Shown here: positions 38,306-51,843 of the stretch, piece after piece
Layout of the letters: every line of letters begins with the position of its first letter
Numbering within the stretch: the stretch's first letter is position 1
Assembly (NCBI GenBank): GCA_013365325.1
Contig: JABVXV010000243.1
Coordinates: 32,569 to 96,568 of the forward strand
DNA from: Dipetalonema caudispina
Taxonomy: Eukaryota > Nematoda > Chromadorea > Rhabditida > Onchocercidae
Direction of reading: 5' to 3'
DNA length: 64,000 nucleotides
The notes under the pieces: model-generated
The model's input: the letters and a program-made list of their open reading frames with translations, nothing else
What the model was told of the DNA's origin: nothing
Databases searched by the model: none
Position numbers and translations under genes: made by a program

Positions 38306-41300
38306 ATGGCTGATAGCAGTTTGTATGCAAAGAAGTTGATATTAGCTCCTATGGTTAGAGCTGGTAGAACACCGCTCAGGTCAGATATTTTCTTTTATAA
38401 AATCAAAATTTACTCAATCTCATCTATCTTTTAGTAGTAATAATAAAATATTATTCCTCAAAGAATTGCCAATTATATCTTGACAGATAGAAATGAAGTA
38501 TGAAATGGTTCAAAAAACAATCATCATAGCTAAGTTGATGCTATGTGAATGAAGTTAAATGGTCAAGAATTTATCTTTTTATATCATTTGCCTTAGGAAT
38601 ATTAATCATCGTAAGTGTTATTTAAGTCTCCAAGTAACGTATAAATGAAGAGGCAATATTCTAGTTTTAGAAGTGACAAAATTTTGACTTTAAAATATTT
38701 TGCAAAAACTCAAGGTTATAATTTTTTCCCTACCAAAATTTTCTTTTTTTTTGCAGAACTTTGGCATTGGAGTATGGCGCTGATCTGGTGTATACAGAAG
38801 AAATTGTCGATCAGAAATTGTTAGGTTCTCAACGAATAGTAAATGGTAACAATTGCGGATTTTTAAAGTTTGATATTTTCTATTATCTTTATACTTTACT
38901 TTAATAGTTTCGATAAAATCGGACTTATTCCTGTTAAAGAAGTGTTTGGTCCCTCAAATTTGATCAAAAGTATAAGCTCTACTTTGAAAAGAATTTTGAA
39001 TACTCGTACAAAATAGCAGTTTTGAGTAAAAAAGAATGTACTAGATTATAATTGAAAGTTTGAAAAGAATAATTACAGATATACTCGGAACAACTGATTA
39101 CACTTGTGAGGATGATGTCGTGTTGAGGATATGTAATCGAGTTGAAAAACAGAAATGTATCTTACAAATTGTAAGTCTTGTGAATTATTCTGAAAAACTA
39201 TTGAAAGGCAAGCTGTACAGTGCTGGAATAAACTGATAATTTGATAACTGGCATAAGCAGATGAATATTGTCGGATATAATCCGTTTTATAAACAGTGTG
39301 GTGTAAGACACAATGATTCTCTATGCTTATTAGAATACAACTCTAATATATTCTCGAAGAGGCTAAGAAAGTCTTTTTGTCATTTAGAGGTAGAACTCCA
39401 ACAGATGGAAAATATGGAATCTGTATAAGGAAGAACTCAAATCAAAATTTTACTTCCAGGGAACTAATGATGCACAACGAGCGGCGAATGTTGTAAAAAA
39501 ACTGTATGTTTATTAATTTTATCTCTAATTTTTATCTTCGGTTTGTTCTTAAATTCATTTCATTCACAAAACCTCTTTTCCGGCTCTTTTTGCATACGTT
39601 ATTTTATTATTTACCAGTGCAGCAAATATTGATTTAAGTTTTAATCATGTTTTTTAATTCTCCACTTTTCAGTGAAAACGATGTAGCGGCGGTTGACATC
39701 AATATGGGATGTCCGAAACCATTTTCTATAGCTGGCGATATGGGTGCTGCTTTGTTACAAAATCCTGAAAGGGCGAAAGAGGTATAAATTATCTCGTATA
39801 TTTCCATTTCAGTGGAATTTAAATTAGATTAACCAATGAGTTGTTGGTGAAATGCACGTTTGAAAAATTCATAATTAGTTACCTATTTCCATCGTGACTA
39901 TTTATGTAAGGTCTCACAACTGAGCTTTATATAGATTTGACAAGCACGTATTTACGGAAAAAAAGGCATAATTATGAACAGAAATGCTGTTTTCCATTAT
40001 AAATGTGTATTTGTTTGCTTTTTTGTCAGTTTTATTTAAAATTTAATTCAATGCGCATTTATTATTTTGTATGAAGATTGAGGTTTGTTTCATTTTGCGT
40101 AAAGAAAGTTTTAAATATCTGAACTTTTGACATAATTTTAAATTTCAGATAGTACAGACATGTGTCTCCACTTCAGCAGTCCCAATCTCTTGCAAAATAC
40201 GTGTTTTAGATAAGGTATTTATTTACATATTATAGAGTATTTTTATTAATTGAAGTGTCCCATACTTTATATCTCCAGTTTCTTTTTTTAGTGATTCAAA
40301 ATGTTCAATTTGGTATGTTTGTGAAAACTATAGATTTTATACTTGTAGCGAGAGGATACGCTTGAATTCGTGAAGATGCTCGAAAGATGCGGTGTTTCGG
40401 CAATTGGTATACATGGTCGACGTAGAAGTGAACGGCAAAGTGATGCGAATCGTCTAAATGAAATCCGCGAAGTCACTCGAGTAGTTTCTGTGCCAGTTAT
40501 TGCGAAGTAAGTCAGTGTATTGGAGATATGTTTGTCTACACAATGTATTTCGGGATTGCTATTCATGCATCAAGCCTACAATAATTGAATCCATATTCTA
40601 TCTTATGTAAAACTCTAGTTAACTAAATACCGTTTCGAAAGAAATTTTGCAATTCATTTTATATTGTATTATAGTGGATTCTCTGGTTCAATTAAAGAAT
40701 ATGACGATATTATCAAGTTTTGGGAACAAAGTGGTGCAAGTAGTGTGATGATAGCAAGGAAAGCTCTCAGTAGCCCGAGTATATTTCGTCCTAAAGGTTT
40801 TGTATCGTTCGAGGAAGAAATATGTGGATTTCTGAAAATGGTAATCATCTCCTAATTCTTCCCGAATTTTCTTAAAATCAAATAAAACTATTAAATTTAA
40901 TAATCTTTACAATAAGAAATTTGTCTAAATCATATATAAAGGAGTGGGGTTTATTTCGTTTAACTTGTCAATGTGATAACGTTATTTTGATATTTCTTTC
41001 CTTTTAAATTCTTTCTTTGATTTTTCTTTCCTGTTTACAATCTAGTAGAAGGTTAAGTTTGTCTATTTTTTGGTATTTTAGGCTTGCAAATACGATGAAA
41101 ACTTCACCTCAACAAAATATGTGGTGCAGAGGATTCTTGGATCTAAACAGGTGCTGGGTTACTATCAGTTCTCTTCGGTTTGTTAAGTGGTATCCATCCT
41201 TGTGTGTGCATCCTTTAATAGGACGGATGCTTATGTAGCTTCTGCAATAAACGGATAATCTCAGTTTTTCATAATGTTTTGTGAATATATTCGCGAAATG

Positions 41301-42534
41301 CAATTTTTTAAAGTATAATTTTTCAGCAAACTGATGAACGTGGACGGGAAACTGTCTTAGCAGGAAGTATTTCAGATATCTGTAAAGCATGGTCCATTAG
41401 TGATATTTATCAGTGTTATAAAAATATTCGAAGACGAGCAACACAAAAGCGAAGATTTGAAGTAGATAGTGAAACAGGAATAAGTTTTATTGATCTCACA
41501 TTCCCACCGTAAGTTTTCAGGATAATTATGCTTATATGAAATTAATTATTACAACAAAGAGTTTGTTAGAAGTAATTGCATTCTTCACCAATTTTACTCG
41601 CTACTAAGAACCTATCTTTATTTGCTTGTTTGAGCACTTAGACACCATCTTACTATCCGATTATGCGGTGCAAAATCTCTCCCTACAGTAACATGGTAGT
41701 ATTTTATCTACATGGACCAACTAAAAAAAAGCATATATGACCAATCGTCAAGTCATTTCGCATATCCATCCGCTTTCGAAATTGTTGATAGTTCACGTGA
41801 AAATATCAAAATAGTTTTAGCTTATTCTAATTTCTTTGTGCATTTGCTGTCGGGTGTTGAAAATGTTCATAACAATTGTTTAGTAAACGACTTAGAGATA
41901 GAAGTGGTGCAGTAACTCCAAAATGTGTCTTGAATGCTTTTTGTGATGAAAATGGAATCAAGCGACCGGTTTATCAATGTGTAAGTTATAATTATTGTTT
42001 CATCATCAAGTTTTACTTGTTCATTTATAGATTGCTGAGAAATAGGATAACTCGAGGTACTAAGCTTTATTTTGCTATGTTTTTCTAAGAAACGAACTTT
42101 CTTCTTTTACTATACGAGAACTGATAGGGAAAGCACTTTAACTGGAGCAGAAGAATCAACAGCAAAAAAGATGAATCCCATGTAGACTGACATGTGAATT
42201 TGGTTCACTCATAATCTTTTTTCATCTGAAAAGAAATTGCACCAGTCGGACTTCATTTTCCAATATCTTAACACTGTCCTAACATTGGTAGATTTCAGAA
42301 GTTTCGTGCAACTGATAAAAGATATGAAGCAACCGTTGAAATTGATAAGAGGAAGTTCTCATCGCGCATTGGACAACCAAACAAAAAAATGGCCGAACAG
42401 GTAATTAATTGCATCTTCGTTTTATTATGCAGAGGTTGACCGATGGATTTGATCAATTTCAGGTGGCAGCATTGGCCGCTTTGGTTGGTCTTGGTAAGCG
42501 TGAAAAGTTGCCTGGTGATTGGGAAGAATTGTGA
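38306..42534 (+). CDS. dus-2: tRNA-dihydrouridine(20) synthase, DUS2 type
   Basis: Thirteen exons give 439 residues. Exons start near 38306, 38757, 39079, 39460, 39673, 40149, 40349, 40675, 41082, 41327, 41884, 42299 and 42463. The protein opens with the FMN-binding motif LILAPMVRAG and has the family's catalytic cysteine at about residue 113 in NMGCPKP. Further barrel motifs are CKIRVL, GVSAIGIHGRRRSERQ, PVIANGFSGSI and SVMIARKAL. A double-stranded RNA-binding domain occupies about residues 360-430 (TPKCVLNAFCDENG, KRYEATVEIDKRKF, KKMAEQVAALAAL). A C-terminal dsRBD is characteristic of animal DUS2, which reduces uridine 20 in the D-loop of tRNAs. It ends LPGDWEEL, much shorter after the dsRBD than human DUS2. 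An AATAAA lies at about 42760. The gene converges on the aminopeptidase gene 568 bases away. The symbol follows the mammalian name. Confidence 0.93.
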
Positions 42535-43101
42535 AATATCCTTTACAGTCTTCTTTTGAAATTTACTACGATGCTTGATTATCATTATTCTTGTTAATTT
42601 TGTGAGACTTTTGAAATCTTTTGGATTTCGAAAGTTTTTATAAGTCTAGTCACTGCTCCTTTTTTATATTTACGGGAAAAGAGAATAAGTTTTGTTTATC
42701 AAATTTCAAACATACATATTTCTGTCAAATAGTAATTATATATATCACAGTAATATAAGAATAAAATGAATAACCACGGCGGGCTATTTGTGAATCAATC
42801 ATTTTATCAGAAGCAGTGAAGTAAAAACACATCCGAATTATGCAAAAAATAAAAAAAATAAAAAAAACCAGTGGAAAAATGAAAGATACTAACAAAAAAC
42901 AAAGAAAAAAACACAAATCTCAAAATCATAAATAAAAATAATACTGAAAAAAAAAAAAAAAAAAAAACACTAAGACCAAAACTGTAACTTCATTTACCAT
43001 ATGCAAAAAAAATTATATATATATATAATAAGTGGAAGGATTTGCTACGATATATTTGCTTTTTCATGGAAGGAATTTTTATGTTTGCTTTCGGATGAGA
43101 T
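42535..43101. other. Convergent intergenic region
   Basis: Lies between the stop codons of DUS2 (+) and the aminopeptidase (-). It contains a possible polyadenylation signal for DUS2, a poly-A run at 42949-42966 and a short (TA)n tract at 43014-43028. No gene seen. Confidence 0.7.
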
Positions 43102-46100
43102 TTATTTTGGAATCAATTTTGCCACAACCGCTACTGTAATTGGATGCATCGAAGGAGCATTTTTTCTGAATAACTCAATTGCGCGACCAGCACTTTCTGA
43201 CCATAAGAATAGATCACTGCAGAAAAGGTACAATTTAAATCTCTCATAATCAAAGTACGAAAAATATTGATCTTAGAACAAAAAATTAGCTAATGTAAGG
43301 GTGCAGTATAAATGTACGAGTATGAGTAAAACGAATAAAAAAGAAATTTAACTAAGAAGCTAAGTAGATTTCAATTTATTTGTAGCAACTTGGAATTTAA
43401 AATCCAGAATCATTGAAGATATTTTTAGGATTCACGTGGAGAAGTGAAGTACACAATATCTAAAGCACAAAAATTGGGATTTAGAAGTTTTGTTGAAGTC
43501 AAATCCTATCCATTCCGGTTTCGATTTACTGGAGGTTTAAGATGTCTCTTGAGAAATTTGTCCTTTATTCGAACTTATGATTCTTCAACACATGATTCCT
43601 CTTGTGACAAGTATTGGAAAATTCTAAGCAAATGAACTACATAACTTTGAAACAGTATGCAAAAAGACTTACCTATAAATTGGTCTTAAATATTTGATCC
43701 GACCTTGTTGTGTGACAAAATCGAAAGCAACTGGTATGATGTCTTTCCAGTAATTTTTCAAACATAACTGAATCCAACTCGATAAAATATCACAATTCCC
43801 GGTTTTTGAGAGTTGATTTACCTCATCCAGACGTGCCAATTTCACATGTGAAAGCGACCCTTTTGCCTGTTAATTATCTGTGAATAATGAAATGGTTAAA
43901 TAGGATACACGGTTTGTAAACTTTTCTTCTCTTGCTTCAAACTACATCTCATAGCTTCCTTTTTTGCTTCTTTTTCTCCCTCACTTTCTCTCTTTTATTA
44001 ATTCCAAAGTCGCTAGTACGACAAGATCCCTCGTAGTTTGTGCAGCGTTATTTGCCTGGATTTATCTGGATGCGCCAAGCAATTTGAAACACATAGAAAA
44101 TGTTATCAATTGAAGAAAAAGTATAGTATTAACTGATGGTTTAAAATCTAACCAGTCGTAAATGACTCAACACTTTCTCTTTCTGCAGTGTAGAAAGAGA
44201 GAGATATTTCGAATTATCAATATTCATTATTTCAGAATCTGTCATAGCTGCCCATTCCTCTGCCAATGCAATAACCTCACGCATAGCTGTATCATCAAAT
44301 CTGCAAGTTAAGAAAACACAACTTTATGAAATGAGTAATAAAAACATTCTCTTGAATTTTGAAGGAATTTATGCGATCTAATTCTAGTTGTAGCTTGAAT
44401 TTTTTAAACAGTAGAGAGTATAAGCTTAAAAATTGCGTCACTTCAATCCTTTATTTCTCTTCCAAGTTATCTGATAGGATGAAATTTATTCGAACTCACA
44501 AATTCCAACAACTGGGTAGAAGACGTCTTAGTTTGTATGCGGAAAAACGATGTTTAAGTCTCCAGGAGTAGTTCTAAGAAATTCGTTATCATGAACTAAA
44601 TTTTAAAACTACTTTAAGAGATAAGATATTGACTTACTGCGGTTTTGTCTTGGGAATTCCTGCATCATGCAACCAATTATTCCAATCAATATTATCAAGT
44701 ATATTTTTCTTATCCGAGAAGTATTCATACAAAAAGGCTTTCCAATCGTCAGTTATTATTGATTTCTGAGCAAATTTCTCAATATACTTCTTCAGGAATT
44801 CACTGAATTGAGTTATTCCAAGTTGTTGTTCAAGAACCATGAGAAAAGCCGATCCCTGAAAGCAGACAAAATGAAAAAAATAAAAATGAAAATAATCCAG
44901 AACGTTTGGAAAATAAAGTCAACACAACCTAATTGATGCAATCTCAAGATCCAAACTTCCATCTCCACTAATTTAAAACAGTTAGCCATATTTTGGTATT
45001 TTAACTCGATAAAATGAACCTTTTCGTATGGCACCGATGAATATGCATCCTCAGGATCTCTATTTTGCAAATCCGGTATTAATTTGGTAAACGGATGATC
45101 GTCGGAATACTGTTCTTTAACAGCACTCATCAAATGCTCCTAAAATTATTTTATTTTTAATCAGTGATCCAAATCAATGAATAATATGTATTCTATAAAT
45201 AAAAATAATTTACTTCCCAACCACATTGAGCTTGGAACTGTCGCTGTTTTTCTCCCTCAAGTTTTCCTATTATTTTGCGTTCCAAGAATGTAGTGAAACC
45301 TTCATTTAGCCTGAAAAAAATAACTGTTATGCTACAAAAATAATGAAAAATTTTTAATCGTTTTAAAACTATTAAGAACTGGAAAACTCTACTTTCAAAG
45401 ATTTCCCCTTCAAAATATTCCATTTAACATCGCATCAAATTTCAACTCAAACAGCTTATCCAAGGAGTTTTCGCTAATGGATACTCGCTGAGAATTCTAC
45501 TCATTGGTGTACGAAAATGAACTTTTTTAATATCCTGGAAAGTACAAATAGTTCAACTAAATCCACAACAAGGTATAGTACTAAAAACAATTGAATTTTC
45601 ATCAAAGACAAATCTATGTAATCGAAAAGTATTCACCAGAAGTGTTCCCAATTAGCATTGCTGACTAAATTTCCTGTCCAGCTATGTGAAATTTCATGAG
45701 CTATCACATAAGCTGCCGATCGATCACGAGCTAATAGTGCCGGTGTTACAAATGTCAAACACGGATTCTCCATACCACCAAATGGAAATGATGATGGAAG
45801 CACAACCAAGTCATACCTGACATTGCTAACTTATTAGATTTGTTATCAATCTTGTACCTTTAACAGCTTTATGCATTTAGTTGTTGAACCAAAACTGAAA
45901 GTATTATTCTACCAAAACGGGCAAGAAATAGGATAATTGGATAATGATTCAAAATAAAATCGTTAACAATGAAAAAATCATCATATTAATATGTAAGCCA
46001 ACAAAAACAAAGAATTGGTATAATACAATTATCTAATTTTTGTATAATTCAGCGATGGTTATGAATAAACTATTAAATTCATAAAATAATAAACATAATA

Positions 46101-48286
46101 AACAAAAGTTATTCCACTTACCTTCCCCATTCATATTTTCCGACTAAATTTTCAGCAGCTTTTAGCATTTTTTCTGTCTCACCGAATTCATAAAACGCTT
46201 TATCGATTACAGTCGGTTCAGCCCAAACTGCACAGCGTGTGCTCAAATCTCGCTTCTCCATTAATCCAACAACAATGGCCAAAAGATAAGAAGGTATTCG
46301 TATTGATTGCTTGAATGAATATTTCGTCAATTTTCCAACTGCTTGCGGGTGGCCTACGGCAACTGCACTCATAAGGCACACCAAATCATTGGGGACAGCT
46401 ACCTCAAAAAAAATGAAAAATGTGACTGTACTACACAAAAATTATATGAAAAAATGAACAAAAAAAAGTCTTTAAAGATGAAGATATCGTCCAAGCTATT
46501 TATAACTATGGGAAACTTTCAAAAAAAGTTGCCCAAATTTTCTTAACTGCAAAAAATGACACTCTGATCATCGAAACTAAAATCAAGGTTCGGAATAATT
46601 GAAGCTGATTTATTCTGGTCTTAGTACTTCAAAAAAAAAAAAAAAAAAGATGAAATGGAAGACATCTAAGCTCTTGAACTCGAAGATATAAAACCAAACT
46701 CGAAAATGCAATTTAAGAAAGAAAAAGTGGTAATCCTACCACGGCATCGTAGCTCTGTTTCACGGAAGGTGTATCCATACATGGTACTATTGAACGAGCA
46801 TGTATGTGCTGGCATTGGCTAAATAAATAAGGTTTCTCTTTCGTGACTGTTTGTTCGGCTTTCAGAAACTGCAATGCTGAGCATTTTTCTCCTGTATTAT
46901 AGATGACGGTGAGATTACTGAAATTAAAATAGCAAATTTATAGCTTAGAAATCTAAAATATTAGCACTTAGTTTTACAAATATTCGCTGAAAAATAATCT
47001 AATGATTTTAATGTTTCGAATTTTATTTTGTGACTTGCAAGGATAAGTTCATACTAAATTCATGAGAAGAGTTTCCTCTTATACGGATGCTGGAATAAAT
47101 TAAACAATACTAGAATTAAACAAAATTTTTCCGTGTATTTGAGCTATACTCACAAAGTTCCACTAATAATCATTACCATAAAATATTTCGATGTTACAGC
47201 ATAAATAATGTCCTCAGGAAAAAAGAGGAAAAGTACTTACAAGTATTAAATAAATTATTAAAATCTGCACCAAATAACTATCAATTATTTGAAAGACCTA
47301 CAATTTATCTCCATCTTTTCGTTTACCCACATCGATTATTATTTTCTCACCCAGAATATCAGCATTCTCCACACGGTAATCGACAAACTCGTTATCCAAC
47401 TTAATGCTTGTTAATTCCAACGATCGACTGTCCAATATCTAGAAATATTATTTAATCATTGATCTGATTTCAGTACTGTAGACAATACTAATAATGTGAC
47501 AGTAGAGAGATAGAAAAATTTACTTCGTGACTTCTCTTCTCAAGTCTTAAGTATTTTCTTAAATCCAGCATGAAATTTTATTTCAAGTATAACTGCACTA
47601 AGGCTTGACACTATTAACCTTTCAGGATCATGTCAATTACAATAATTTTGTCTATTATTTGTTCATGTATAAGTGGAAAATTGTTATTTTAATAAGGACT
47701 TTTGGAAAATAATCAGAAACGGAGTAAATTTCTGCTCGAAATATTTCGAAATATTTAAAGGAACATGGAAGTTATGTAATTTACAACCTAATCAGTGGGT
47801 GGATTAGTAGGAGTGACTTTATGATAGTCAATCATAGAAATATCTGAGGAAACGTATAAGTTGTTATGCTCGGGTCATCATCAAATGAAATGCTAAGTGA
47901 ACAATTGGATAGTCCTGCTCTCATCTTGATGAAAATAAATATACTCTTAAAATGATTACAACTAATAAAATAAAGAATTTGTGATACGGTATGATTTAAA
48001 ATAAAAGATTATTCCCCACACTTACTGAGTAAAGAATATCAGTTCTTTTTTTTTTGAAATATAGAGAAATGAACGAACGATAGATTTTACTGGAATTAAA
48101 AATTTTTTTTAAAAAAGAATATTGCAAAAGAAAAATTATTACAATTTTATCAGTTGGTTTGATGATACGTATCGATAAAGTAGCACTTCCAGATATCCGA
48201 GATTTACAAAAATCAATTGTCCAATCCAATGAAAAATGATCAACTGTTGCTTCGTTGATATTGGCACTAGATGACGGATCATACAT
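43102..48286 (-). CDS. Leukotriene A4 hydrolase-type aminopeptidase (M1 family)
   Basis: Eleven exons on the minus strand give 603 residues (human LTA4H has 611). High-to-low exons: 48286-48143, 47438-47302, 46917-46740, 46402-46122, 45816-45637, 45310-45214, 45139-45020, 44855-44638, 44300-44153, 43866-43673 and 43216-43102. Motifs include [17 protein letters not shown], the zinc site [10 protein letters not shown] plus [10 protein letters not shown], the catalytic Tyr pair in AYSSVPYEK, and GRIKYLRP near the C-terminus, equivalent to the substrate carboxylate-binding Arg/Lys. It should be a cytosolic zinc aminopeptidase. Aligned without gaps, the residue matching human Asp375 is Glu (DPEDAY versus DPDVAY); Asp375 matters for leukotriene B4 formation in the human enzyme, so epoxide hydrolase activity is doubtful. 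The start at 48286 lies four bases after an acceptor-like TTTCAAG. The related methyltransferase gene lies upstream on the same strand. Confidence 0.93.
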
Positions 48287-49343
48287 GATTCTTGAAACAA
48301 GTAGAAATGTATAATATCAAGTATTTAAATTCTGATCGCAGTTTATTTCTCTGGAATTACGGTAGTGTACATCGATGTAAATTATTGAAACTGATTATAT
48401 ATCAAAATATGAGTAAAGAATTTTCGTTCATTATCTTAGAAAAAAATAAAAATCTATATTATTGTCAACAGTTAATACTGAATATATAACAGAAAGTTTG
48501 CTAGAATTATACAGCAACACTTTCAACAGAACTTCATGCAAAACATGTAAAATGTCAATTTTATTGAACTTTTCAAAGCAGTCATTTTTTGTTTTTGATC
48601 AGAAATTGGATGAATTTACGCGAATTGCCAGAAACAATCGGAATAAAAACTCTCATCCGTTTTTTGACTATACAAGTAAGTATGCATTAGAATACACAAA
48701 CAAATTTCTGCAGTTTGAAGCATTAATTCAAAATTTAAAAAAAGAAAATATGCAAGAACAATGCCGGAAATTTATCAATTAATTGAGTAATGAAAAAGAA
48801 AAAATACATAACGTATGAATTCAACGAAAGCTTTTTTTCGCAAACGATATTGTTTTTCGGCTTTGCATACATCAGCGTACAAAATAGCTGAATCAACAAC
48901 AGCTTAATAATCAAACAAAAATGGATAGTTCTAAATATCTGTTTTGAACTTGATTTTCCACATATTAATTATATTAATTTGATCAACAATGAACCACAAA
49001 TCAAGGAAAATTGAAGCAATAAAAGTCAATCAAAACAAATTAATTAAACTGATCAACCAAAGTGTAACATTTAAGGCTGCCAGAAAAAAGACTTTGAATG
49101 AAATTTTATCGAAACCTTTGCTAAACAAAGTTGTTGAGCGATAAAAGAAATAATAATATACATGTAAAGCGAAGAAAAAATGATTCTGCAATACAAGAAA
49201 GCATTAGAGTGATAAAATCAATCAAAGAGAATCTTTTTAAGCTTACTATAGAATTCAGTAGTTATGACAACACCATTATTTTCTATTTAAAAAGTCAGAA
49301 ACTACGCTCATTTGCAAATATGATTAAACAAAAATGACTTTAA
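48287..49343. other. Intergenic region between aminopeptidase and methyltransferase genes
   Basis: No gene assigned. A plus-strand open stretch at 48462-48782 (106 codons, ending MQEQCRKFIN) is less repetitive than most shadows but lacks family resemblance, and its first ATG comes late. Another at 49131-49337 is Lys/Asn-rich. One chance ORF of about 100 codons is expected in a window this AT-rich. Confidence 0.5.
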
Positions 49344-50776
49344 TCATTTCCGTACTAAATATAATACTTTGATATCCGGTGATTTATATACATCGTCTAG
49401 CTCCTTATCTGCTACTGGGCAAATACTAAAAAAAGAAGATATCATTTCAAAAAATCGTTCTTGAGCAATTTTCGCTTCTCCAATATCGCGCACTTCATAG
49501 CAACAAACAATCGTTGCCGCTTCCGATCGTAGTAATAGTTTAACAAGTCCTTCTAATGCCTAAATTCGAATACAAAGCTTTAAACACGATTTTGTATCAC
49601 ATATAAAATGGGGCAAACTGCTAAAAATCATACTTTTCAATGAATAACTTTTGATTTCCCAGACTATGCTTCCTATTTGATAAAAGGATGACAAGTGAAA
49701 CTAAAATTTTTTGGAATTCAAAGTTACCAATTTTGCTCATATAAACTCTCAGGATTCAATGATAATTTTGTGTGCTATGGAAGATCGATGACAGAAATCC
49801 ACAATTTCTAGATAAACTAATTTCAATTAGTAAAGAAATTCAGAACTAAACACACAAAAAAACTCCACTAATATATTATACTTCTGGAAAAACCAATAAA
49901 ATCAAGGATGATTAAAACAATGACGTAGTGCAAAACTTTACCCGTAAGTAATAAATTATATCGATCATTATAATAACGTCGAATGAAAGCGGTTTATCGC
50001 AAGGATCATTCCAATCCAAAATTTCAGCTTTAACAGAACCCTTATTTCTTGTTATCACTTCCCAATTTTCCCGGATATTTTGTTCCAATAATCTGATTCC
50101 TTCTGATAAATCAGTTGCTACGACATCTGCACCTAATGCTGCTAAAAGGATACTGCACACTCCTGTTCCAGCACCAAGTTCTAGAACCTGGTGATAAAAT
50201 ATATACTAAAAATTCCCAATTACAATCCCACTAATTACTCCTAAATTATTAAAATTAAAAAAAAAAAAAAAATGATACTATATCAGAGAGGATGCAAATT
50301 CGAACGATTACTTAAATAACTACCGTAACAATAACGCAGTTATGATGTTATGTTATGGTATTGGTAACTAAAAAGGATTTCAGAACCTTTTCATTTCTAA
50401 TGATATGCGGTTCAAATTTCAATTCAACCATCTCAGTGGAATTCTAATATCTTCTATACTATCTAAATTTCAATCATTAATTTCCAAATTTAATTAAACT
50501 TCCCTTTTCAGTTTATAATTCATTACGAGTTATTAGTTTAGAATTTTGTACCTTTCCTCTCATATCAACAATTTGAATTTTTCAATAATCATAAATAAAT
50601 GGGAATAAAATCGTATAAAATACCTTTTTTCTCTTCCAAAATGATTGATAACGAGCAAAATAGTAGCAAGCTACAATGGCACTATCCCAAACGACGCAAC
50701 TAACATCTCCAATGCAATTTTGACTTATTTTGAATTCATTTTCACCAAATTTCAATTCACGAACGAAATGCGACAT
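49344..50776 (-). CDS. METTL21-type class I SAM-dependent protein methyltransferase
   Basis: Three exons on the minus strand (50776-50624, 50187-49942, 49559-49344) give 204 residues with phase-0 junctions. The N-terminal VVWDSAIV matches the family's W-D-x-A signature; VLELGAGTGVCSILLAALGA is the SAM-binding motif I, ATDLSEG follows as the motif II acidic turn, and FDVIIMIDIIYY occupies the place of the family's D-x-x-Y motif. The C-terminal exon (VCCYEVRDI, AQERFFEMI) completes the fold. METTL21 enzymes methylate lysines of chaperones or translation factors; which substrate applies here cannot be inferred. The start ATG at 50776 is the first in frame after an acceptor-like AAAATTCAG (exon from about 50803). 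Length is close to human METTL21A (218). Confidence 0.85.
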
Positions 50777-50803
50777 ATGTTCCACGTTCCTGTCACTACA
50801 TTC

Positions 50804-51829
50804 CTGAATTTTAACATTGCTTTAGATGAGATTAAGAATTAACCGGAAGTATAATATACTATTTTCCGTAAATATGAATCATAAAAAATCATAAAAAATT
50901 CAAAAAAGTTGATTGAAATTTTGATATTTTAGTAAAGCTTTGTCAATTTTTAAAACTTTTACATAATTTTAAAACTTTAAAACTTGTTTTTAATACTCAT
51001 CCATTTGTAAAATAATTTAAAAAAAAAAAAAGGTTTAAAATGTTGCAAGTATAACTTTCAAAAAACGAAAAATTTTTGCAAATTAAAAATATATCTTTCA
51101 TTTCAAATTATTGTCAGTATCAAAAAAAAAAAAAAAAAAAAAAAAAACTCACAGAAATTTTAGCCATATTTATTGATCATTCATAACTGATAAATATTTT
51201 ATCAAATATTCACTCTATAAATGTACAAATAAATTTTAATATCTGAAAACAAAAATTATTTTCTAATTACAATTATTCTCTACTTTACTGTTAACTTTCC
51301 CATTATATTTTCATATTTTACTCTCACTCTCTGCTATATACAAATATATACATAAACGTATTATAGTCTCACTATTTACTCTCAATCTTTTGTTACGATC
51401 AAATATTATCGAAGTGATTTTTTTTTTTTTTTTTTTTTTTTTAGGATTATAAAAATGAAAAATGTCAAAGATATTTATCATTATGATAATAGATGATGTA
51501 ATTTGTAATAAGATCAAATAGGTTCAGGATTATTTTGCTAATTTTTTTAGTTTAAATTTCATCATTTTGTGATGATTAATTTTAATTTCATCATCTTATC
51601 AATGATAGTCCATGTTAGGTATGTGTTATATGTACGATACATTTTGTTAATCATTCATTGATTAATGAATGAATGAATGATTGATTGATTATATGATGGA
51701 TAAAGATTAATTCATATATGATGAATTATCGTTTAACGCATAAATGATCAGTTTATTATTTTGTTCATATTTTTCACTTGAATTAATAATAGGCAAACCG
51801 TGATTAATAATCGGATAACCGGATAACTG
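50804..51829. other. Divergent intergenic region
   Basis: Lies between the starts of the methyltransferase (-) and the bZIP gene (+) and probably holds both promoters. It includes poly-A at 51121-51147, poly-T at 51418-51442 and short ATGA/ATTG repeats at about 51655-51690. No gene seen. Confidence 0.6.
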
Positions 51830-51842
51830 GTTTATTCAACAG
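51829..51842 (+). promoter_or_regulatory. Probable spliced-leader acceptor of the bZIP gene
   Basis: GGTTTATTCAACAG ends at 51842, one base before the ATG at 51844. A 3' splice site abutting the start codon is typical for nematode spliced-leader addition. A cis-spliced 5' exon is the alternative. Confidence 0.45.
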
Positions 51843-51843
51843 A

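Noticed and set aside
48462..48782. 106-codon plus-strand ORF upstream of the aminopeptidase gene
   Set aside because: At this A+T content about one chance ORF of this length is expected per window; no domain, late ATG, no splice partner.
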